Below are positions 1 through 4,727 of a DNA stretch of 19,032 nt, piece after piece. The stretch is from Caldilineae bacterium (GTDB lineage: Bacteria; Chloroflexota; Anaerolineae; JAAEKA01), in assembly GCA_020634555.1 (NCBI GenBank), contig JACKBK010000049.1:1-19032 (forward strand), given 5' to 3'. The notes under the pieces are model-generated. The model worked only from the letters and a program-made list of their open reading frames with translations. It made no database searches and had not been told where the DNA came from. Both the position numbers and the translations under genes were made by a program. Position 1 is the first letter of the stretch. Every line of letters starts with the position of its first letter.

Positions 1-342
1 AGCCTGTGCAGTTCGGTCCGTATAGCGCGCCATACCATAGCCGCGCATGACATCACCGCCGATATTGGCCGGCAGCACGTTGTTGAAGAAGGAGCCGACA
101 AACATGTATTGCAACACGATGCGGAAGGGGACGTTGACCTGTTGCGCGCGCAGCAACACCAACCACTTCACTCCGTTGGTGGCAACTGCCGCGAGATAAA
201 ACACGAACGCCAACAGGATCCACCAGGGGTTGGCTGCCCTCAGGCTGGCTGCCACCTCGTCAACGGGGACCTTGGAAAAAACATACGCGATCAGCCCAAG
301 GCTGACCGCGATTTTCGCGAAGGTGAAGAGTTTGTTTTTCAA
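1..342 (-). CDS. Flippase-like/lysylphosphatidylglycerol synthase TM-region family protein (partial, C-terminus off the left edge)
   Basis: An open frame of 114 codons runs from a TTG at 342 to the window edge with no stop. An in-frame TAA lies three codons upstream of that TTG, so the TTG is almost the only possible start; no clear ribosome binding site precedes it. The product begins with a hydrophobic helix (residues about 8-25), has a second one (about 38-56), and then shows the family signature FFNNVLPANIGGDVMRGY (residues 85-102). That signature is characteristic of the LPG_synthase_TM / UPF0104 flippase-like membrane proteins, which usually have six to eight helices and about 300-350 residues, so roughly the first third is visible. 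Members often sit beside glycosyltransferases and are thought to act on lipid-linked substrates. It follows the glycosyltransferase by 44 bases on the same strand and probably shares its transcript. The family is clear; the substrate is unknown. Confidence 0.85.
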   Translation of the reverse strand, partial: MKNKLFTFAKIAVSLGLIAYVFSKVPVDEVAASLRAANPWWILLAFVFYLAAVATNGVKWLVLLRAQQVNVPFRIVLQYMFVGSFFNNVLPANIGGDVMRGYGMARYTDRTAQA

Positions 343-386
343 GAACCGTTACCAGAAACCGGTTTCTCTTGGAATAGAAGCCGCGC

Positions 387-1385
387 TCAGCCGTTGATCT
401 GCTGGCGGCCGTTGGAAAGACCGCTCACCGCGACCGGACGGGCCGATTGATCGCCCCCCTCGTGGCTGCGCAGGTCCTGCACGTTCTGCTTCTGCGTCAT
501 GGCCATATCCCAGACCACGTGGCGGTCGCGCTTGATGGCGAAATCATACCAGCCCAACACACGACTCCAGGCCTCCAGCACAGCCAACAGGAAGAGGGTG
601 TACACCAGCCGCACGGCGCCCCAGGCCTCGCGTAGAGCGATCTTGGCCACCCGGTTGTTCTGCAAGCTGGACACCTGATGGCCGTATTTGTGCTGCAAAT
701 AGAGGTGGCCGGCATGGTTGCGGCGCCGCTGGCGGACGAAGTCGCTGACCGTGTCAGGCCCGGTGTTGTAGACGATGGCGTCGGGCGAGTAGATCACCCG
801 CAGGTCGTTTTCGATGACGATGGCCTCGACAAAGGCTTCGTCCATGGCCACGTCGGGCGGCAATTGGTCCAGCACGCGGCGGAAGGCGATCATCTCGCCC
901 AACCGCGGAATGTCCAGACACAACTCATGTTCCATGCGCAGCCGCAGGTGAGTGAACAGCCCCACCAGGTGATCAGGCGTGTTGACTGGGATCTTGTGGG
1001 CGCCGGTCATCCCGATGGTGGGATCCTCAAACACACGCACCAGGTTCTCGACTGTGTTCTCGTGCGGCAGCGTGTCGCCGCTTTCCAGCACCAGGATGTC
1101 CTCGCTGGCTGCCGCCAGAAACAGGTTGATAGCCGCGGTCTTGCCGCGCCGCTCCGACTGCTCGATCAGCTTGATGCGCGGGTCGCGCTCGGCATATGCG
1201 CGGACAATCGGTACGGTGTTGTCGGTGCAGCCGCTGGCCACGACGATGATCTCACAGATCTCCACATCGTGGAGGTGCTGGTCGATCATCGCTTCCAGCA
1301 GCGGTCCGATGTTGTCCTGCTCGTTGTAGGCAGTAATACCGACGCTGCAACGCAACATTGGACGGTGGTGGGGCGAAGTAGACAT
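387..1385 (-). CDS. Family 2 glycosyltransferase, membrane-associated
   Basis: The 332-residue product has a GT-A fold family 2 glycosyltransferase layout. The N-terminal nucleotide-binding start is GITAYNEQDNI (16-26), followed by VVASGCTDNT (48-57). A DxD-like SGD lies at 102-104, a candidate acceptor-side acidic motif MDEAF at 181-185, and a degenerate QxxRW as QRRRN at 219-223. A hydrophobic stretch around 258-278 suggests membrane association. It should transfer a sugar from a nucleotide- or lipid-linked donor; the specificity cannot be read. I chose ATG 1385, two bases after the stop of the upstream selW-like gene; a TTG at 1391 would overlap that stop. There is no Shine-Dalgarno sequence at either start, which fits translational coupling to the upstream gene. 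The neighbouring flippase-like gene suggests a lipid-linked glycoconjugate task. The family assignment is firm, the role is inferred. Confidence 0.9.
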   Translation of the reverse strand: MSTSPHHRPMLRCSVGITAYNEQDNIGPLLEAMIDQHLHDVEICEIIVVASGCTDNTVPIVRAYAERDPRIKLIEQSERRGKTAAINLFLAAASEDILVLESGDTLPHENTVENLVRVFEDPTIGMTGAHKIPVNTPDHLVGLFTHLRLRMEHELCLDIPRLGEMIAFRRVLDQLPPDVAMDEAFVEAIVIENDLRVIYSPDAIVYNTGPDTVSDFVRQRRRNHAGHLYLQHKYGHQVSSLQNNRVAKIALREAWGAVRLVYTLFLLAVLEAWSRVLGWYDFAIKRDRHVVWDMAMTQKQNVQDLRSHEGGDQSARPVAVSGLSNGRQQING

Positions 1386-1387
1386 AG

Positions 1388-1621
1388 TCAAAGGTAGTTT
1401 CGCACAGAGTCGGCCACCTGGGAATACTCGGCGTGGCGGCCTGTGGCTTTTTTGGAATAGATGAGATCGTCGTCAACCCTCACCTCGAACCGGCCGCCGT
1501 CACTGGGTAACAGCGTCAGTTCGGTGATATACGGTTCGAAATCTTTGAGCAGCTCTTCCGTCATCCTGACGGCACGCGGCGCATAGTTTCAGACACCGCA
1601 GTATTCGATACTGATTCTCAT
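1388..1621 (-). CDS. SelW-like (Rdx family) selenoprotein with UGA-encoded selenocysteine at codon 11
   Basis: From ATG 1621 the frame gives MRISIEYCGV, then an in-frame TGA (1591-1589), then NYAPRAVRM and onward to a final TGA at 1390-1388: 77 residues if the first UGA is read as selenocysteine. The motif YCGVUNY has the CxxU form of the SelW/SelT/SelH (Rdx) thioredoxin-like fold; mammalian SelW has YCGAUGY. The remainder also fits the family: an amphipathic helix (TEELLKDF), then TLLPSDGGRFEVRVD, then DLIYSKK, and a C-terminal helix. Length is normal for bacterial SelW-like proteins. UGA is a real stop elsewhere here (UbiB, kynureninase and the end of this gene), so general recoding to Trp is excluded. 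A SECIS-like hairpin follows the UGA. An AGGAG lies 14 bases before the ATG, a long spacing. Family role: thiol/selenol redox reactions; the partner is unknown. The alternative is a nonsense mutation or sequencing error at that exact codon. Starting at Met20 (1564) would lose the redox motif. Confidence 0.87.
1558..1572 (-). promoter_or_regulatory. Candidate bacterial SECIS element (selenocysteine insertion hairpin)
   Basis: In the mRNA the segment CCGUCA-GGA-UGACGG forms a perfect 6-bp stem with a three-base GGA loop. The loop begins 23 bases after the in-frame UGA (22 bases lie between). Known bacterial SECIS elements lie within the coding region just after the UGA, with an apical loop roughly 16-37 bases downstream and a G in the first two loop positions; this hairpin meets each of these. 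The E. coli fdhF element also has its key loop G at about this distance. I did not fold the RNA computationally. Confidence 0.75.
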
Positions 1622-1657
1622 GGGGTCTCGGCTGTCTCCTGTCGATAACAGGTCCCG

Positions 1658-1686
1658 ATTATGCCATAGCTCAAGGGATTGAACAA
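1658..1686 (-). promoter_or_regulatory. Candidate promoter of the selW-glycosyltransferase-flippase operon
   Basis: On the minus strand a -35 box TTGTTC (1686-1681) is followed after 17 bases by a -10 box CATAAT (1663-1658). Transcription would start near 1651, about 30 bases before the selW-like ATG. The -10 box matches consensus at five of six positions, the -35 at only three, so strength is uncertain. Confidence 0.4.
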
Positions 1687-1785
1687 AACGTACCTGTTCA
1701 GCCTCCTGTTTCACAAAACGGATTCACGCCCTCACGGGAATGACAACGCCTTGTAGTTTGATCAGTTACCACATATTAATGAATT

Positions 1786-1814
1786 TTGGCACATTCCCAA
1801 GGACAACATATACT
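1786..1814 (+). promoter_or_regulatory. Promoter of the CLC gene
   Basis: TTGGCA (1786-1791), 17-base spacer, TATACT (1809-1814). Each box matches the housekeeping sigma consensus at five of six positions with ideal spacing. The start would be near 1821, leaving a leader of about 57 bases. It lies downstream of the earliest in-frame ATG (1740), which supports ATG 1878 as the true start of the gene. Confidence 0.65.
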
Positions 1815-1877
1815 GGGCTGTGTTTCTCTATTTGCCTCTACACGAAAACTCGAGAGTTAGAGTTACGGAGACTTAGC

Positions 1878-3158
1878 ATGACAGATTCTGCCGCTGCGGC
1901 ATTACCAGCAGATCAAGCAAGCGAGGCTGATCAACCAGCCGGCAAGTTGAACATCGGGCGTGTGCTGTTCATCGCGCTGGTGGTGGGGCTTTTCACGGTG
2001 GTGTGGCTTGTCAGCTACACCGAGATCAACGATTTAATCTGGAACAACAGCTTCGTAAGCGCCAACCGCTGGACGATTCCGGTAGGTGTGCTTTTCTTTT
2101 CGCTGCTTGTCGGGTTGGTCGGAAAGTACATGCACGCGCCCAACGTCATGAAAGGGAACGCTCTTGCACCACTGGCTGCGGGCGACACGTCGGGCTACAA
2201 ATCATTCTGGGGCGCACTGCTCACATCGTTTTTCTCGCTCTTTTCCGGCGCCAGCGTCGGTCCCGAAGGGCCAATCGGCTTTCTGTCGGTTTACATCTCC
2301 GAATGGCTGGCCATCAAGCTCAAGCTGGCTAAGAAGGAATTTCTGCCGGCCAGCCTGGCCGGCATGAGCTCCGCCTACAACGGCATCGTGGGCAACCCGC
2401 TGTTTGCGACGTTGTTCGCCAGCGAAATGAGCGGCGGCAAGGGAGGCTTGCCGATGGTGGCTGCTAACCTGGCAGCCGGCGCCGTGGGCTATCTGCTTTT
2501 CGCGCTGCTCAATGTCCCGCCCTTTGCCAGCTTTCTGTACGAGGGTGAGTTAGCCGCGTTGGACCTATCCATCGTGGTGTGGGCTATCGGACTGGGCCTC
2601 GTCGGTGGGCTACTGGCCATCTATACCGGCATTGCCATGAACACGATGGAACGGATAATGAGCGTGTTCGGTGACCGGATCATCGCGCGAACGTTGGCGG
2701 CAGGTGTGGTCATCGGCGCCGTCTGCTTCTTCATCCCCAACCTCATGTTTTCCGGAGAGGATTCGATCCATTCGATTATTACTGATGCGGCACAGATAGG
2801 CGTCCCCATGCTGTTCCTGATGGCGCTGCTGAAGCCGCTGCTGTTGAGCCTGTCATTCAAGAGCGGCTATCTGGGCGGCCCAATCTTCCCGTCTCTGTTT
2901 GCCGCGACCATGATGGCGCTGGCCATCGGTCTGCTGGTACCGCAGGTCCCGTTGGCAGTCCTGATCGCGTGCTCTACCGCCGGTATTGTGACCCTGGTGC
3001 TGAAGGCGCCGCTGACAAGCATCCTGCTGGTAACGGTGATGACAGGCGCAGACGCAAATCTGATGGGGCTTATTGTCGTCGCCGTGGTTGCAGCGATGAT
3101 TCTGGGTGGAGGCTTCAAGTCGCTGCAAGAGCGGCGCCGTGGAGTGCAGACTGAGTAG
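1878..3158 (+). CDS. CLC-type chloride channel / H+-Cl- antiporter family protein
   Basis: The 426-residue product is strongly hydrophobic, with about ten helices. The CLC selectivity segments are present in modified form: GASVGPEGPIG (124-134) carries the conserved GxEGP with the gating glutamate at 130; SSAYNGIVGNPLFATLFASE (164-183) corresponds to the helix after the pore; SGYLGGPIFPSLFA (329-342) corresponds to the GxFxP segment. The first canonical motif, GSGIP, is not recognisable, so this is a divergent member. The gating glutamate favours a proton-coupled exchanger, which is inference. ATG 1878 is chosen because GGAG sits 7 bases upstream (1867-1870) and the promoter lies just before it; starting at 1740 would add 46 residues unlike the family, encoded across the promoter. 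The gene stands alone, divergent from the selW operon. Physiological role probably ion or pH balance. Confidence 0.88.
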   Translation: MTDSAAAALPADQASEADQPAGKLNIGRVLFIALVVGLFTVVWLVSYTEINDLIWNNSFVSANRWTIPVGVLFFSLLVGLVGKYMHAPNVMKGNALAPLAAGDTSGYKSFWGALLTSFFSLFSGASVGPEGPIGFLSVYISEWLAIKLKLAKKEFLPASLAGMSSAYNGIVGNPLFATLFASEMSGGKGGLPMVAANLAAGAVGYLLFALLNVPPFASFLYEGELAALDLSIVVWAIGLGLVGGLLAIYTGIAMNTMERIMSVFGDRIIARTLAAGVVIGAVCFFIPNLMFSGEDSIHSIITDAAQIGVPMLFLMALLKPLLLSLSFKSGYLGGPIFPSLFAATMMALAIGLLVPQVPLAVLIACSTAGIVTLVLKAPLTSILLVTVMTGADANLMGLIVVAVVAAMILGGGFKSLQERRRGVQTE

Positions 3159-3213
3159 CAGCAACATGACGAAGCTGTTCTCACGCGATGATATCCTGGC
3201 GTTCCGCGAGCCC

Positions 3214-3241
3214 TTGCCAGTCGCTTGGTTTTATGCATAAT
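3214..3241 (+). promoter_or_regulatory. Candidate promoter of the first DUF1269-like gene
   Basis: TTGCCA (3214-3219), 16-base spacer, CATAAT (3236-3241); five of six matches in each box. Transcription would start near 3248, about 64 bases before the ATG at 3312. Confidence 0.5.
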
Positions 3242-3311
3242 TGAGTACCGCAGTCAGCGCAGAATTTCGCACGTCAACTTCCCATCCGAAGCTATCCCAA
3301 GGAGCAACAGA

Positions 3312-3845
3312 ATGAGCAAGGACAAGCCCAACCAACACTTCGTCATGGCAGTGTTCGAGAACGATGACGCCGCCCAGGCTGCCATCACCAACCTGGAGGG
3401 CTGGGACATCGCCCGCCAGGATGTGTCCCTCGGTACCATCGGTACGATCTACAAGAAGAACGGCAAGGTCAAGACCGACATGGGCCGAAAGACCGGCACG
3501 GGCGCCAAGGTGGGCGCTGTCCTCGGTGTGGCCGGCGCGCTGCTGGGACCAGTCGGTCTGATTGGTGGCCTGCTGGCCGGTGCATTGGTAGGCGCAGGGG
3601 CCGGTACGATTTTCACCCAACACATGAAGCTCACCGACGAAGAAGCTGCCCAACTGAACAAGGATCTGGACGACGGCAAGGTTGCAGTGGTTGTGGCTTG
3701 TGACCAGTATGAGATGGACGGCGCCGCCATCAACCTGCGCGAGTCCGGTGGCAATGTTTTCACCTTTAGCGTGCCGATTGACGAACTGAAGGAAGCTGCG
3801 CCGGAAGCTGAAGATGCGGCCACAGCAGATGATCAGAAAGCCTAG
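3312..3845 (+). CDS. DUF1269-like glycine-zipper membrane protein
   Basis: The 177-residue product has an N-terminal beta-alpha-beta region (FVMAVFENDDAAQAAITNL, 10-28), then a long glycine/alanine-rich hydrophobic segment (about 62-100, with repeated GxxxG spacing), then a second alpha/beta half (VAVVVACDQYEMDGAAINLRE) and an acidic tail. This is the layout of DUF1269 proteins, and the gene at 15700-16236 has the same layout, so the two look like distant paralogues. Function is unknown; the family is often linked to stress and membrane association. ATG 3312 is chosen over an upstream in-frame start (3225) because AAGGAG sits 7 bases before it and the promoter overlaps the longer version. Family assignment is moderate: it rests on architecture and partial resemblance rather than a strong motif. 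Confidence 0.75.
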   Translation: MSKDKPNQHFVMAVFENDDAAQAAITNLEGWDIARQDVSLGTIGTIYKKNGKVKTDMGRKTGTGAKVGAVLGVAGALLGPVGLIGGLLAGALVGAGAGTIFTQHMKLTDEEAAQLNKDLDDGKVAVVVACDQYEMDGAAINLRESGGNVFTFSVPIDELKEAAPEAEDAATADDQKA

Positions 3846-3890
3846 CACGGGTTTGGCGAACTGAAGCTTGTCGCACATCAACAGTTGTGC

Positions 3891-3928
3891 CCAAGTTGTG
3901 TCCAATTGGACAAACCCGAACAACTTGG
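3891..3928. promoter_or_regulatory. Nested inverted repeats, candidate operator upstream of the LURP-one gene
   Basis: A perfect 14-bp palindrome TGTCCAATTGGACA lies at 3899-3912. It abuts the left arm of a second inverted repeat, CCAAGTTG (3891-3898) / CAACTTGG (3921-3928). AGTTGTG is also repeated directly at 3883-3889 and 3894-3900, 11 bases apart, about one helical turn. A possible promoter TTGGAC (3906-3911), 18 bases, TAAACT (3930-3935) overlaps the palindrome, which is where a repressor site would be expected. There is no T-run after the repeats, so a terminator is less likely. The symmetry is directly visible; operator function is inference. Confidence 0.4.
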
Positions 3929-3969
3929 CTAAACTTGTATGGCAAGCAAAGTTCAAAAAGGAGTAAACT

Positions 3970-4524
3970 ATGCCACGCAGAGCAGAAAGACGTGAAGAAA
4001 GACGTGAAGACCGGGGGCCAGGTGGTGGTCATACCGGCCCAACCCGCTACCAGATGCGCCAAAAACTGGTTTCCATCGGCGACGATTCGTGGATCGAGAA
4101 CGACCGCGGCGAGAAGGTTTACAAGGTAGATGGGAAAGCGTTGCGCGTACGCGACACGCTGATTATCAAGGACCGCCAGGATCGTGAAGTTGCCAAGATC
4201 CAGACCAAGGTCGTGAGAGTCAAGGACAGCATGGAGATCGAGGGTCCCGGCGGAGAGCGGCTGGGCATCGTTAAAAAGGCCCTGATCACGCCTGTTCGCG
4301 AGCGCTACACGGTCAAGATCGGCGACGGTCCTGATATCGATATCCAGGGCAACATTCTGGACCACGAGTACCGCTTCGAGGTCGGCCGCGACCGGGTGGC
4401 CGAGGTCTCCAAGAAGTGGTTCCGTGTGCGCGACACGTACGGCGTCGAGATCGACCCCGGCCAGAACGACGTCGTCATTCTGGCGGCCACTGTTGCGCTG
4501 GATATGATGCAAGGCCGCGGCTAG
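3970..4524 (+). CDS. LURP-one-related (LOR/YxjI family) protein
   Basis: The 184-residue product opens with a short Arg/Glu-rich stretch and a glycine-rich linker. From about residue 28 it then shows the LURP-one-related pattern: QKLVSIGDDSWIEND, VDGKALRVRDTLIIKD, KVVRVKDSMEIE, a central VRERYTVKIGDGPDIDIQGN, and a C-terminal EVSKKWFRVRDTYGVEI followed by a hydrophobic final helix (VVILAATVALDMM). The fold is a Tubby-like beta barrel around a central helix; bacterial members are soluble or membrane-linked proteins of unknown function, and plant relatives belong to defence responses. GGAG lies 6 bases before ATG 3970 (3960-3963). It is separated from the DUF1269-like gene by 124 bases rich in inverted repeats, so it probably has its own control. 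The following gene runs in the opposite direction. Confidence 0.85.
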   Translation: MPRRAERREERREDRGPGGGHTGPTRYQMRQKLVSIGDDSWIENDRGEKVYKVDGKALRVRDTLIIKDRQDREVAKIQTKVVRVKDSMEIEGPGGERLGIVKKALITPVRERYTVKIGDGPDIDIQGNILDHEYRFEVGRDRVAEVSKKWFRVRDTYGVEIDPGQNDVVILAATVALDMMQGRG

Positions 4525-4565
4525 AACAGCCGCCGACCACGCAGGCATATCGAAAAGATTTCATG

Positions 4566-4583
4566 GTCAGTTGTCAAACTGAC
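4566..4583. terminator. Small hairpin downstream of the LURP-one gene
   Basis: GTCAGTT (4566-4572) pairs perfectly with AACTGAC (4577-4583) around a four-base loop, 41 bases after the stop. No T-run follows. It may assist the stronger hairpin just downstream in ending transcription. Confidence 0.3.
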
Positions 4584-4609
4584 AGCGACCCCCAACAGAG
4601 CTGAATTCA

Positions 4610-4648
4610 AACGCGGACGGGCGCAGAAGTGCAATGCCCGTCCGCGTT
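4610..4648. terminator. Strong hairpin between convergent genes, probable bidirectional terminator
   Basis: AACGCGGACGGGC (4610-4622) and GCCCGTCCGCGTT (4636-4648) form a perfect 13-bp, GC-rich stem. The 13-base loop can itself pair GCA/TGC. It lies between the ends of the LURP-one gene (plus) and the Ca2+-ATPase gene (minus), as expected for a shared terminator. T-runs are poor on both sides (GTTGTCG on plus, GTTTGAATTC on minus), so efficiency is uncertain. Confidence 0.6.
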
Positions 4649-4707
4649 GTCGCGTCAATCACCCCGCCGGCCCTTCCGCTGATATCCCGTATAGTTCAGA
4701 AAACCGT

Positions 4708-4727
4708 GCTACGGCCCGCGCCGTAGC
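4708..4727 (-). terminator. Hairpin overlapping the ATPase stop codon, candidate terminator
   Basis: GCTACGGC and GCCGTAGC form a perfect 8-bp stem with a four-base loop, spanning the last codons and the TAG of the ATPase gene. In the minus direction the stem is followed by ACGGTTTTCTG, so a short T-run comes four bases later. It could end the ATPase transcript together with the 4610-4648 hairpin. Confidence 0.4.

Noticed and set aside
678..1397. 239-codon open frame on the plus strand
   Set aside because: It is antisense to the GT2 gene and its composition (Val/Gln/Asp/His-rich) is that of a shadow frame.
1589..1591. Reading the internal TGA of the selW-like frame as a nonsense mutation or as Trp
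   Set aside because: It sits exactly at the family's Sec/Cys position, a SECIS-like hairpin follows, reading frame and family similarity continue intact for 66 codons, and TGA is used as a true stop in other genes here, so neither decay nor a recoded genome is the better explanation.
1740..1877. N-terminal extension of the CLC gene from the first in-frame ATG
   Set aside because: The extension contains the promoter and has no ribosome site; ATG 1878 has GGAG 7 bases upstream and starts a normal-length protein.
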